Source: DAISKN01 sp963716925 | Lineage (GTDB): Bacteria > Acidobacteriota > Vicinamibacteria > Marinacidobacterales > SMYC01 | Assembly (NCBI GenBank): GCA_963716925.1 | Contig: CAVQUX010000006.1 | Span: 1,054,001-1,118,000, forward strand | Length of the DNA stretch: 64,000 nucleotides | Direction: 5' to 3' | Shown here: positions 26,647-35,160 of the stretch, one piece after another | Numbering within the stretch: the stretch's first letter is position 1 | How the letters are laid out: each line of letters starts with the position of its first letter | Notes under the pieces: generated by a model | The model's database searches: none | What the model was told of the DNA's origin: nothing | The model's input: only the letters and a program-made list of their open reading frames with translations | Translations under genes and position numbers: made by a program

Positions 26647-27566
26647 TGGTGACGATGGACCGCACGCTGGTAGTGGCGGCGCTCAAGATGGCGGCGCCCT
26701 ACATCCGCCTCTACAAAGGAAAGACGTTCGTCCTCAAGGCCGGCGGCGCCATCTTCGCGAGCGAGGAGAAAACGCGCGCACTCCTCGAGCAGGTGGCGCT
26801 CCTCCACCATCTCGGGATCCGCGTGGTGTTCGTCCACGGCGGAGGACCGCAGTCGACGGAGCTGGCGAAGGCCCTCGGGATCGAGACCGTAATGGTCGAA
26901 GGCCGCCGGGTCACCTGCGAGAAGACCCTCGAGGTTTCGACCATGGTCCTCAACGGCCTAATCAATACGAGGATCCTGGCGCTCTGCCGCGAGCTGAAGC
27001 TTCCCGCCATCGGCCTTTCCGGCGTCGACGCGGGGCTCATCAAGGCGCGGAAGCGATCCCGCGAGCCCATCGACTTCGGATACGTCGGCGACATCGTCGA
27101 GGTCGACGCCGAGGTCCTCGAGAAGCAACTCGCGCTCGGCTACGTGCCGGTGGTGAGCCCTCTTTCCGCGGACAACTCGGGAACGGTCCTCAACATCAAT
27201 GCCGACACCGTCGCCTCGGCCCTCGCCGTGGCGATGAAGGCGGAGAAGCTCATCCTCGCGACCGGGGCCCGGGGAATCCTCGAGAACCCCAAGGACCCGA
27301 ACACCGTCGTCTCCTACACCGATCTCGCCGGGCTCGAGAGCTTGAAGCGAACGGGTTGCCTCGAGGACGGCATGATGCCCAAGGCTTCCTCGATCGAATC
27401 CGCGCTCAACGGCGGCGTCCCCCGGGTGCACGTGATCTCTTTCCAGGATCCCGAGGCGCTGCTCCTCGAAATCTTCACCAACGAAGGGACGGGGACGCTG
27501 GTGGTGAAGGGGGTCGACAGCCTCACCCCCGAGGAACAGAAAGCGGGCGCCCTCCAGCACTCCTGA
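26643..27566 (+). CDS. argB: N-acetylglutamate kinase
   Basis: About 307 residues. Phosphorylates N-acylglutamate, usually the controlled step of arginine synthesis. Seen: FVLKAGGAIFAS (the KxGG phosphate loop), VVFVHGGGPQSTEL, the RVT block after the substrate loop, GLSGVDAGLI, VVSPLSADNSGTVLNINADTVA and KASSIESALNGGV. It starts at GTG 26643 or ATG 26646, overlapping the argF' stop. The family's arginine-feedback helix is at the N-terminus; this protein has only a short N-terminal stretch (LVVAALKMAAPYIRLYKG) of that kind, so arginine sensitivity is possible but not certain. Last gene of the operon. Confidence 0.93.
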   Translation: MMVTMDRTLVVAALKMAAPYIRLYKGKTFVLKAGGAIFASEEKTRALLEQVALLHHLGIRVVFVHGGGPQSTELAKALGIETVMVEGRRVTCEKTLEVSTMVLNGLINTRILALCRELKLPAIGLSGVDAGLIKARKRSREPIDFGYVGDIVEVDAEVLEKQLALGYVPVVSPLSADNSGTVLNINADTVASALAVAMKAEKLILATGARGILENPKDPNTVVSYTDLAGLESLKRTGCLEDGMMPKASSIESALNGGVPRVHVISFQDPEALLLEIFTNEGTGTLVVKGVDSLTPEEQKAGALQHS

Positions 27567-27671
27567 GAGCCGCGGGTGTCGCCGGCTGGATCGGCTTCAT
27601 CCAGTCCAAGGGACGGTTTCGCGGAGCTGGTGGCGCGGGGGAAGAGCCGTGATGACGCCGGGCGACGCGCT

Positions 27672-27692
27672 CCGCGCTCCGCTAGAGCGCGG
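27672..27692. terminator. Perfect 8-bp hairpin between argB and the convergent ATPase gene
   Basis: CCGCGCTC and GAGCGCGG form a perfect stem with a 5-nt loop (CGCTA) in the 170-bp convergent gap. There is no T-run on either side, so if it ends transcription it does so weakly or with Rho. It is the only clear structure in this gap. Confidence 0.4.
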
Positions 27693-27736
27693 CCGGGGGA
27701 GCGAGCGTAGGTTCAGGTCGAATGAATCAGACACGT

Positions 27737-28960
27737 TCAAGGCAGGGCACGAAGTACCGGAGCCGCGCTCGCGACGAGTCCAGGGAATCCGGCGAGGTCC
27801 GTCATTCTCCGGACGGAAGCGGCCTTCACGAGCTGGAGGAACGGGCACCTCAAGTACGGGACGAACGAGCCAAACGCCGCCGCCAAGGCCTCGTCGGCGA
27901 GCTTGCATTCAACGGCGAGCCACGGCTTTCGGTCGCGACTCACGAGAAAGTCGATCTCCTGCTTCTCTCGGTTACGGAGGTAATGTAGCTCGAACGCACC
28001 CTCGCCGGTGTCGGTCCAGAAATGCACTGCTTTCAGGAGATGACAGGCGACCATGTTCTCGAACCTCGCCCCGGGTGATTCCACTTCGGACCAATCCCAC
28101 AGGTAGAGCTTCCCCTCTTTCTTGAGGGACCTCGGAACCGACCGGGTAAACGGCTTCACCTCGAAGAGGTAGTAGAGGTCGTTCAGGTACCTCATCCACC
28201 GCTTGACCGTATCGTAAGCCACCTCGAGATCGCGCCTCAGGGACTGCAGGCTGAGTGGACTCGCGGCCCTTTCCGGAAGAAGCGCCATCAGCATCTCCAC
28301 CTGACTGAGCTCGGGAATCCGGCTCAGGTCGCGAAGGTCCTCCCTCACGATCTTCTCGCTCCGACCCCGGCGCCAGATTCGCGCGTACCGCTCCGATTGC
28401 CGCAGCAGGGGTTCGGGAAAACCGCCAAACCGAAGAAACAGCTCCAGGGCCTCCTGGGATTCTCCCTCGGACGCTTCTTCCGGCTCGAACAGGGAGGTGA
28501 GAAAGGCATCCGGGGTCGCGGCCTCGGGCCGATCCCACTCCCCGAGCGTGAATGGATGGAGGCGAAAGTTCACGTATCGCCCCATGAGGCTCTCCCCTCC
28601 TCGGCGATAGACGTTCAGGCGGGCGCTGCCGGTGACGAGGATATCGCAGGGCTCTTCGAGCGTGTCATACAGGCCTTTCAGCCCCTGTTTCCAGCCTTTC
28701 GCCTTGTGGATCTCGTCGAGAGCGAGGAGCGGCTTCGTCGGCCCGGCGTTCTCGAAGGACGCGAGCGGACGCGGCGACCGCACCCATGCCCGCCGGAACT
28801 CGACGTCGTCCCAGTTCCCGTATCGCCCCCGGCTCCTCGTCGCCAGGAGGCGCTTGGCGAGACTGGTCTTTCCGCACTGGCGCGGCCCGGATACGAACGC
28901 CATCTTGTCGAAGCCGAACGCGAGATCCGCGATCGGCCCCTCGAGATATCGCTCTTTCAC
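27737..28960 (-). CDS. AAA_14/DUF4143 ATPase
   Basis: A 407-residue protein of the widespread archaeal/bacterial P-loop ATPase plus DUF4143 family. Seen: Walker A SGPRQCGKTSLAKRLL, Walker B LLALDEIHKAKGW, sensor region ILVTGSARLNVYRRGGESLMGRY, a winged-helix-like middle, and the DUF4143 nuclease-like end (GARFENMVACHLLKA, LHYLRNREKQEIDFLVSRDRKPWLAVECK, with the E-x-D-x12-ExK pattern of PD-(D/E)XK folds). The function is unestablished; copies are often lineage-specific and mobile. The start is GTG with no ribosome site, and a near-consensus promoter ends 8 nt before it. Confidence 0.8.
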   Translation of the reverse strand: MKERYLEGPIADLAFGFDKMAFVSGPRQCGKTSLAKRLLATRSRGRYGNWDDVEFRRAWVRSPRPLASFENAGPTKPLLALDEIHKAKGWKQGLKGLYDTLEEPCDILVTGSARLNVYRRGGESLMGRYVNFRLHPFTLGEWDRPEAATPDAFLTSLFEPEEASEGESQEALELFLRFGGFPEPLLRQSERYARIWRRGRSEKIVREDLRDLSRIPELSQVEMLMALLPERAASPLSLQSLRRDLEVAYDTVKRWMRYLNDLYYLFEVKPFTRSVPRSLKKEGKLYLWDWSEVESPGARFENMVACHLLKAVHFWTDTGEGAFELHYLRNREKQEIDFLVSRDRKPWLAVECKLADEALAAAFGSFVPYLRCPFLQLVKAASVRRMTDLAGFPGLVASAAPVLRALP

Positions 28961-28962
28961 GG

Positions 28963-29032
28963 TTGACCATTTTACTGTCAGTCACGAAAATGGTCAAACC
29001 ATTTTCGCGCCAGACGCGAAAATGGTCAGACC
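28963..29032 (-). promoter_or_regulatory. Near-consensus promoter overlapped by four GAAAATGGTC repeats
   Basis: On the minus strand, TTGACC (28992-28997) and TAAAAT (28969-28974) are separated by exactly 17 bp, a strong sigma-70-type match, and the GTG start follows after 8 nt, implying a leaderless transcript. GACCATTTT or its complement occurs four times in the region in alternating orientation (about 28964-28973, 28986-28995, 28998-29006 and 29016-29026), two copies forming the -35 and -10 surroundings. This is the arrangement expected of an operator, perhaps for autoregulation by the ATPase or its unknown partner (inference). Confidence 0.6.
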
Positions 29033-29077
29033 CAGGGATCCCGTCCAGAAATGAGCACCCCTGCCGGTCGACGGGCC

Positions 29078-29266
29078 TCATGAGCTCATCGAAGTCCATG
29101 GCGAAAGCCGCGTCGAACGCAGCCCCAGGTGAAGAAGACTCTCACGAAGCCGCAGACGACCGTGGTGGTCGAGGTAGGAGTCCGGGGATTCCGTTTTCTG
29201 TTCCGGGAGCGGAGTGCAGGAGACCGCGGAAATCAGCAGCAGGGCAAGGCTTGTTCGTCCAACCAT
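29078..29266 (-). CDS. Possible small lipoprotein or its remnant
   Basis: A 62-residue open frame starting at MVGRTSLALLLISAVSC: an arginine, a hydrophobic core and a lipobox-like ending with Cys at position 17 make a convincing lipoprotein signal. After PLPEQKTESPDSYLD the sequence becomes basic and leucine/arginine-rich and has no recognisable domain, so the gene may be truncated or frameshifted. There is no good ribosome site. It is divergent from padR. Low confidence that it is expressed. Confidence 0.35.
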   Translation of the reverse strand: MVGRTSLALLLISAVSCTPLPEQKTESPDSYLDHHGRLRLRESLLHLGLRSTRLSPWTSMSS

Positions 29267-29349
29267 GGGCGGATATCCTATCCCCACCTTTTTTTGCCTA
29301 CAATGTGAACTTCCAGCCCGCGTCTCGCGTCATGAGGGAGGAGCGCACG

Positions 29350-29670
29350 ATGGTCGGTGGATTGGAGCAGATGGTTCTCCTCGGGGTGCTTCACCTCGAG
29401 GATTCCGCCTACGCGGTCACCATCCGGCGGGAGCTCGAGCGGCGAGGCGGAAAGCGCGTCTCCCGGGGAGCGCTCTACACCGTGCTCGAGCGGTTGGAAT
29501 CGAAGGGCCTCCTCGCCTCGCACATGGGAAGCCCGACTCCGGAGCGGGGCGGAAGGGCGAAGCGCTTCTACCGGGTCACCCCGAGCGGGGTGAAAGCGCT
29601 GCAGAGCTCGAAGGACGCGATGGTCAAGCTCTGGCGGGGACTCGAGTCCGTCCTGGGGAAGATTTCTTGA
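29350..29670 (+). CDS. PadR-family transcriptional regulator
   Basis: A 106-residue winged-helix repressor. GGGAGGAG lies 6 nt before the ATG. Seen: the usual N-terminal helix LEQMVLLGVLHLEDSAYAVTIRREL, recognition region RVSRGALYTVLERLESKGLL, and wing GRAKRFYRVTPSGVKAL. It has the short (subfamily-2-like) C-terminus. The TTG start of the downstream permease overlaps its stop (TTGA), so it very probably controls that permease in response to a ligand, as PadR regulators do. A TACAAT box at 29299-29304 could be its -10. Confidence 0.88.
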   Translation: MVGGLEQMVLLGVLHLEDSAYAVTIRRELERRGGKRVSRGALYTVLERLESKGLLASHMGSPTPERGGRAKRFYRVTPSGVKALQSSKDAMVKLWRGLESVLGKIS

Positions 29671-32276
29671 GAAGGTTTTTGGAGGTCTGGCTGGCCAAGC
29701 TCCTTCCCGAGGGATCGCGGGGAGAGGCGATCCTCGGAGATCTCGCGGAAGAGCTCGGCGACAGGCCTTTCTGGTTCTGCGTTCACGGGCTCCGCGTCGC
29801 CCTGCGGCTCCGGTTCTCCGGGAGGCGCCGCAAGATCAGGAAAGAGGAGGATCGCATGAGCGCATTTCTGCGTGACTTGAAGCTCGGATTCCGCTCGCTG
29901 ACCGCCTCGCCTGCCTCGACGGCGATCGTCGTCCTGACGCTCGGCCTCGGGATCGGGGCCAACACCGCGGTCTTCTCGATGGTGGACGCGCTCCTTCTGC
30001 GCCCGTTTCCCATCCCGGACATCGACCGACTGGTCATGCTGTGGGGCACCGTCGCCGCGCAGGGCGAGGATCGCGACCGCGCCTCACCCGGAGATTTCCT
30101 GGACTGGAAGGAGCAGTCGACGGTTTTCGAGAGGCTCATCGCGCTCGAGTGGTGGGACGTGAACCTGTCGGGAACGGGCGAGCCGGAACGACTCCAGGGG
30201 ACGTTCGCTTCGCCCGATTTCTTCGAGACCCTCGGGGTCGAGCCTCACCTCGGACGCACGCTTTCCGCCGACGCGGAGGAGCTCGGCGCTCGAACCGTGG
30301 TCCTGAGCTATCAGATCTTTCAACGGCGATTCGGAGGCGATCCGGCTATCGTTGGAAAGACGGTCCGGCTCGACGGCGAGGCTTACGAAATCGTGGGAGT
30401 CGCCCGCGAGGGCTTCGACTATCCCTATGGCTCCGAGCTCTGGGCGCCGCTCTGGCTCGACGCGAAGACCGCCGCCCGGCGAGAGGCTCACTATCTCAAC
30501 GTCATTGGTAAGCTCCGCCCCGGGGTGAGCCGCGAAGACGCGCAGGCGGAGCTCGACGTGATCACCGCCCGTATCGAGAAGGAGCACCCGGTTACCAACA
30601 ACGGGCGCGGTCTCCGGGCGGTCGAGCTCGCCCGCGCGGTCGTGGACGAGGGCTCTCCCGCGTTTCTCGCCGTCTGGCAGGCGACGACGGTATTCGTTCT
30701 TTTGATCGCCTGCGTGAACGTGGCGAACCTCCTTCTCGCACGGGGCTCCGACCGGGAGAAGGAGCTATCCCTACAGCAGGCGCTCGGCGCCAGGCGCTCG
30801 CGAATCGTTCGACAGCTCCTGACCGAAAACCTGCTGCTGTCGCTCGGAGGTGCGTTGCTCGCCCTTCCTCTCGCGTGGGTCGGGATCGATCTTCTTCGAG
30901 ACGGTCTTCCGCCGGAGGCTCAGAAGTTCGTCGTGGGATGGCGCGAGGTCGATGTGGACCTCCGGGTCCTCGGATTCACCGCCGCGGTCAGCGTTCTCAC
31001 CACGCTCGTCTTCGGACTCGCTCCCGCCCTTCGCGCTTCCCGTCCTGACCTGACGGCAGCGCTCCGCGAAGGCGGACGCGGCGGCTCCGAGAGCCGCTCG
31101 CGCCAGAGAGGCCGGGGGCTCCTGGTGGTGGGAGAGGTGGCCCTCGCTCTCATGCTGCTCGTCGCCTCCGGACTTTCGATCCGGGGGATGCTGCGACTCG
31201 CGAGCGCTTATGAGGGCTTCGATCCCGACGGCCTCATGACGTTCGAGATCGCGCTTCCCGAGCGAAAGTACGAGGAGTTGGAGAAGCGGCGGCAGTTCTA
31301 CCGAACGGTGCTCGAAGGCCTGCGCGAGACCGCCGGTGTCGCCGCCGCCGACTTGTCCCTCGTGCTCCCCTCGAGCGGGAACAACTACACGCGCGCCGTC
31401 GACGTCGAAGGGAAGACGATCGAGAACGTCTCCGAGCGGCCGCTCGCCCACTTCCGGGTGATCACTCCAGGATACTTCGAGACGATGCGGATTCCGCTCC
31501 TCTCCGGCCGGCCGTTCGGAAGCGAAGATCGGGACGATACGGCTCCGGTCGCGATCGTGAGCCAGAAGTTCGCCGAGCGAAGCTGGCCGGGCGCCGACGC
31601 CCTCGGAAAGCGGTTCCGCGACTCGGACGACGGGCCCTGGCTCACCGTCGTCGCCATCTCGGGCGACGTCCTCCATGACTGGTTCCTCCGCGAGCCGCAG
31701 CCTACGTACTACGTGCCTTTCGAGCAGCGTCCCCGGCTCGGCATGTCCCTGGCCGTCCGCACGCCGGGAGAGCCCGAAGCGGTGACGGCCGCCGTGCGGA
31801 GCCAGGTGCGCCGCGCGGATCCCGATCAGCCGATCTTCCACGCCTCGACACTGCGCCAGTTGATCTCGGAGCGCATCATCGGCCTGAAGTACGCCTCGCT
31901 GGTCATGGGAGTACTCGGATTCATCGCACTGGTGCTGTCCGCCGTGGGCATCTACGGCCTCATGATGTACTCCGTCAGCCGCCGGACCCACGAGATCGGC
32001 GTTCGCGTGGCCCTCGGGGCCGCGCGAGCCGACGTCCTGCGCCTGGCCTTCGGGCAAGCCCTCTCGATCACCGTCGCCGGAGTCGGGATCGGGCTCGTCC
32101 TCGCCTACGCGGCGGGTCGGCTCATGGCCTCGAACCTGTTCGGAGTGGTCCGCCTCGAGGCGGCCACGTTTGCGCTCCTGGCCGTGGTCCTGAGCGCGGT
32201 TTCTCTTGTCGCCGCTTACATTCCCGCCCGCAAGGCCCTCTCGGTGGATCCGGCCGTGGCGTTGAGGGCCGAGTAA
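29667..32276 (+). CDS. MacB/FtsX-type orphan permease with N-terminal prefix (ADOP family)
   Basis: An 869-residue membrane protein, translationally coupled to padR through TTGA. Residues 1-60 (RRFLEVWLAKLLPEGSRG, ILGDLAEEL, FCVHGLRVAL) form the short prefix typical of PadR-linked acidobacterial permeases. The body repeats the architecture of the protein at 18231: LTLGLGIGANTAVFSMVDALLLRPF, MacB core (GVEPHLGRTL, IVGKTVRLDGE), central helices, second core, and GIYGLMMYSVSRRTHEIGVRVALGA at the end. It has no ATPase. The transported substrate is unknown, but the PadR partner suggests induction by a small molecule. If the TTG start is wrong, an internal ATG at 29857 begins the core protein. Confidence 0.85.
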   Translation: MRRFLEVWLAKLLPEGSRGEAILGDLAEELGDRPFWFCVHGLRVALRLRFSGRRRKIRKEEDRMSAFLRDLKLGFRSLTASPASTAIVVLTLGLGIGANTAVFSMVDALLLRPFPIPDIDRLVMLWGTVAAQGEDRDRASPGDFLDWKEQSTVFERLIALEWWDVNLSGTGEPERLQGTFASPDFFETLGVEPHLGRTLSADAEELGARTVVLSYQIFQRRFGGDPAIVGKTVRLDGEAYEIVGVAREGFDYPYGSELWAPLWLDAKTAARREAHYLNVIGKLRPGVSREDAQAELDVITARIEKEHPVTNNGRGLRAVELARAVVDEGSPAFLAVWQATTVFVLLIACVNVANLLLARGSDREKELSLQQALGARRSRIVRQLLTENLLLSLGGALLALPLAWVGIDLLRDGLPPEAQKFVVGWREVDVDLRVLGFTAAVSVLTTLVFGLAPALRASRPDLTAALREGGRGGSESRSRQRGRGLLVVGEVALALMLLVASGLSIRGMLRLASAYEGFDPDGLMTFEIALPERKYEELEKRRQFYRTVLEGLRETAGVAAADLSLVLPSSGNNYTRAVDVEGKTIENVSERPLAHFRVITPGYFETMRIPLLSGRPFGSEDRDDTAPVAIVSQKFAERSWPGADALGKRFRDSDDGPWLTVVAISGDVLHDWFLREPQPTYYVPFEQRPRLGMSLAVRTPGEPEAVTAAVRSQVRRADPDQPIFHASTLRQLISERIIGLKYASLVMGVLGFIALVLSAVGIYGLMMYSVSRRTHEIGVRVALGAARADVLRLAFGQALSITVAGVGIGLVLAYAAGRLMASNLFGVVRLEAATFALLAVVLSAVSLVAAYIPARKALSVDPAVALRAE

Positions 32277-32284
32277 GTTGGCGC

Positions 32285-33304
32285 TCAGTGGACGGGAGCC
32301 CTCGACGAAGGAACGGAGCTCATGGCGGGCTGATAGCCTCGACGGGTACGGACTCGAAGGGGGCCCTGGTGATCCGCGCTCTCCACCGTGACCTCGATGC
32401 TTCTGAACTCACCTGCGCTCGGCTCTCCCACGGAGGGCTCGAACCCGAGAAGATACTGGTGCCGGAGCTCGGAAGCGATCGCGAGAAAGACCGGAGTCAG
32501 GTCCCGTCCGCTCGCGGGGTAGATTGCGAGCCCGCCCGTCGAGCTCGCGAGCTCACCAAGAACCCAGACCGGGTTCAAGTTGACGTCGAAGGCGGGCTCC
32601 TTGTAGTACTTCTCATCGGCCGGGTAGAACCTGCGCTCGTCCTCGGTATAGAACCCGACGGCATAGATGGCCGCCGGCAGAAAGTCCAGTCGCGGCTGCA
32701 AATCGGCGAATGAAGTTTCGCTGTCCTCTTCTTTCCCGTCGCTCAAAAGAACGAGGGCGGTCCGGCGGTTCCGGGCCTGATCCAGGAGCGAGAAGGCGGT
32801 CTCGAGGGCGTCGTACAAGGCGGTTCCACCTCGAGCGGTGAGCCCGTCGATGGCCTTCGAAACCTCGTCGTCATTCTCCGACCAGGGCACGACCACTCGA
32901 GCTCCTTCGTCGAAAGCAACCAGCGCGAGCTCCTCGGCCAAAACCCCGGTGATGAAAGCCTTCGCCGCGAGCTTCGCCTGCTCCAGACGTTGGCCCGTCA
33001 TGCTGCTGCTCACGTCGAGGGCGAGCACGACGGAGAGCGGTTCGCTGCGCTCGTCGAAGTAGACGACCGGCCGCACCTGGCCCTCGTCGCGAATGGTGAA
33101 CGCCGATTCGGGCAAACCGAGGACGGGAGCTCCCGAGGCGTCCTTGACCGAGACGGGCACCAGGACGGAGTTCACCTCGGCACGAAAACGAAATCGCCCC
33201 TCCTCCTGGAGAGGAATTCCCAAGACTACCAGGAGAAAGGCCGGCGCACCGACGCCATAGAGGAGTCGGGCGCCGGCCTTCCGGGGCGAGGTGTTCCCGT
33301 TCAC
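32285..33304 (-). CDS. Acidobacterial-type VWFA domain protein
   Basis: A 339-residue exported or membrane-anchored protein. After a hydrophobic segment (LLYGVGAPAFLLVVLGIPL) comes a domain with VLVPVSVKDASGAPVLGL, then the von Willebrand A core with the MIDAS motif LALDVSSSM, and later LVLLSDGKEEDS and the C-terminal RHQYLLGFEPS...VRTRRGYQP ending typical of the acidobacterial VWFA family. Likely a cell-surface or periplasmic binding protein. The GTG start overlaps the stop of the OmpA gene (GTGA). A very stable mRNA hairpin begins about 24 nt inside this coding region. Confidence 0.85.
   Translation of the reverse strand: MNGNTSPRKAGARLLYGVGAPAFLLVVLGIPLQEEGRFRFRAEVNSVLVPVSVKDASGAPVLGLPESAFTIRDEGQVRPVVYFDERSEPLSVVLALDVSSSMTGQRLEQAKLAAKAFITGVLAEELALVAFDEGARVVVPWSENDDEVSKAIDGLTARGGTALYDALETAFSLLDQARNRRTALVLLSDGKEEDSETSFADLQPRLDFLPAAIYAVGFYTEDERRFYPADEKYYKEPAFDVNLNPVWVLGELASSTGGLAIYPASGRDLTPVFLAIASELRHQYLLGFEPSVGEPSAGEFRSIEVTVESADHQGPLRVRTRRGYQPAMSSVPSSRAPVH
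33237..33280 (-). promoter_or_regulatory. Long hairpin at the beginning of the VWFA coding region
   Basis: AAGGCCGGCGC and GCGCCGGCCTT are a perfect 11-bp inverted repeat, and inside it CCGAC pairs with GTCGG, leaving one bulged base and an 11-nt loop: 16 bp of stem in 44 nt. It lies 24 nt downstream of the GTG start in the OmpA-VWFA message, where it could hinder ribosomes or stabilise the upstream mRNA. It is coding, so codon choice had to accommodate it. Confidence 0.6.
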
Positions 33305-34872
33305 TGGGAAGTGGGCCTCGTCCCGAAATCCGGAGTCTCGAGGACGACGATCTCGACCCGCCGGTTCTCCTGTCGGCCGGCGGCGGTCTCGTTCGACGCG
33401 ATCGGCTGGCTCTCGCCGAAACCCTTGACGGTGATGTTCTCCCGGGCCAGACCCTGGGCCACCAGGTATTCGCGAACGCTGGCCGCGCGCTTTTCCGAAA
33501 GATCGAGATTGTATTCCGCCGAACCAATCTCGTCGGTGTGGCCCTCGACGCTGAGCCTGCAGCCTTCAGCGATCGACAGGACACCGCTGATCTTGGCGAG
33601 GGCTTCCCGGCCCTCGGGCTTGAGCCTGGCCTGGTCGGTCTCGAAGAGAATGTTCGGCAGGCTCACGATGAGTCCGCGCGCCGATTCCCGGACGGCGGTG
33701 ATGCGAGCCATTGCGTCTCGAAGCTGCGCCCGCGCATTCTCACGCTCGAGACGGGCTTCCGCCGCTTCGTCCTCGGCGGTCAGCCGGCCCCGCTCGGCTT
33801 CGGTTTTCGCTCTCTCGGCATCCAGCTTGGCATGCTCGGCGGCGATGCGCTGCTCCTCGGCGGCGTGAGCCCTCCGCTCGGCCTCAGCAGCGCGTCGAGC
33901 CGCGGCCGCGGCCTCCCGCTCCGCCTCAGCGCGGGCTCTCGCCTCCAGCTCCGCGTCGAGCGCCTTTTGCTCCGCGGTGACGCGGTTGCGCTCCGCCTCG
34001 CTTCGAGCCGCGGCCATCGCCTCCTGCAGATCGGTGATTCGATCCGAGCTCGCCCTGCGCTCCCGGGCCAACGCGGCCTCGAAAGCCCGTTCCCTCGCCT
34101 TGTTCTCGGCATCTACGGCCAGACGAATGACCTCGTGAGCGAGCAGCATCTCGTTCGGCCCGCTGGTGCCGGAGGCGTATTGAGCCTCGGCCGTCTCGAG
34201 CGCCGCGCGCGCGTCGGCCAGCTCGTCCACGGCGAATTTCTCCGCGCCGGCGCCGACCGCCAGCTCCACAGCCGTCCGCGCCGACTCGATATCGGAGCGC
34301 ACCTCACCCTTCGCTTCGGCGAAGTCAGCGAGAGTCTCGCGCTCGAACTGATAGACGCCGTCGAAACCTTGGTACTCGAGGGTGGAAACCTTCAAGGGCC
34401 CGACGCCCGTCGTCGGCCGGCTGTTCTCCAGAACGACGAACCGGCTCGGGAGGCCCGTCAGAAAATGCGGTTCCGCCGTCACGAACATCCCGAAGGTCTC
34501 GAGAGGAGTCGAGACGTTCAGCTTGCTGCGATTCCCTTCCAGGATGAACTCGCCCAGGTTGTCCACGTGCCCTTCGGGAGAGACCACCCACAGGACGTAA
34601 GTGTTGTACTGGCCGCCAAAGGCGGTTGCAGGCTTCAGCTCGTCCAGCTCGATCTCGATTTCGGTCATTCCCTTCTTACGCTCGACCTTCGCTTCACCGC
34701 TCGCTCCGGGAAGACGGGAAGTGCCGTCGAACTTCACCGAGATCGTCGGTCCTTCGGGGTAGGTCAACGCGAGAATCTGACGCTCGACGGAACGCTCTCG
34801 GGCCCAGGTCGACCCCCCGGCGTTCAGAGCCAGCGTCGCTGCGATCACCAGGATACGGGAAAGATGAGTCAT
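33301..34872 (-). CDS. OmpA-family protein with coiled-coil arm
   Basis: A 523-residue exported protein; I chose ATG 34872 behind AGGAGGG, followed by a signal peptide (VIAATLALNAGGSTWA). Residues about 20-165 form a beta-rich domain that I do not recognise (SVKFDGTSRLPGASGEA...YVLWVVSPEGHVDNLG). Residues about 175-380 are Ala/Glu/Arg-rich coiled coil, beginning with a DUF4398-like piece (AVDELADARAALETAEAQY). Residues about 395-515 are the OmpA peptidoglycan-binding domain (ILFETDQARLKPEG, EGHTDEIGSAEYNLDLSEKRA). It probably spans from outer membrane to cell wall and is coupled to the VWFA gene. Confidence 0.88.
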   Translation of the reverse strand: MTHLSRILVIAATLALNAGGSTWARERSVERQILALTYPEGPTISVKFDGTSRLPGASGEAKVERKKGMTEIEIELDELKPATAFGGQYNTYVLWVVSPEGHVDNLGEFILEGNRSKLNVSTPLETFGMFVTAEPHFLTGLPSRFVVLENSRPTTGVGPLKVSTLEYQGFDGVYQFERETLADFAEAKGEVRSDIESARTAVELAVGAGAEKFAVDELADARAALETAEAQYASGTSGPNEMLLAHEVIRLAVDAENKARERAFEAALARERRASSDRITDLQEAMAAARSEAERNRVTAEQKALDAELEARARAEAEREAAAAARRAAEAERRAHAAEEQRIAAEHAKLDAERAKTEAERGRLTAEDEAAEARLERENARAQLRDAMARITAVRESARGLIVSLPNILFETDQARLKPEGREALAKISGVLSIAEGCRLSVEGHTDEIGSAEYNLDLSEKRAASVREYLVAQGLARENITVKGFGESQPIASNETAAGRQENRRVEIVVLETPDFGTRPTSQ

Positions 34873-35098
34873 CGCTCTTGCCCTCCTGGGAGGTTGCCAG
34901 AGGCAAAGTCCGTGCCCAGAGTTGAACCTTCCCGGGATGCAAGGAGTTAGCTCGATGGGATCGAAGCGCGGCCAGGTCGAGGTGTGTACCGCGGAGGGCA
35001 ATTTTTTCCCGATAGAGAAGCTTTGTCGCTCCTCGGACTTCCTAAGCGATCCTATGTATTATCGACTCCCCCCAGCCGCGGACTGCGGTGTGCGCACG

Positions 35099-35160
35099 AT
35101 GATCCTCGAACCCGGACTGGAGCTCGGCGAATACGAAATCCCGGCTTCGAAAATGCCGGC
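35099..35160 (+). pseudogene. Remnant of a serine/threonine protein kinase N-terminus
   Basis: ATG at 35099 opens MILEPGLELGEYEI, which matches the usual beginning of acidobacterial Pkn kinases (MxLxPGxxLGxYEI, just before the glycine-rich loop). After YEI the resemblance stops (PASKMPAIG) and no further kinase motif follows; the sequence runs into the 3' end of the PQQ dehydrogenase gene. I read it as the first 14 codons of a kinase gene cut by a deletion or insertion. The region 34873-35098 holds an AT-rich TATGTATTAT box that could be its old promoter, and nothing else I can support. Confidence 0.45.

Noticed and set aside
28963..29032. CRISPR-like array
   Set aside because: Repeats are 9-10 bp, alternate in orientation and have spacers of unequal length; they fit an operator, not CRISPR.
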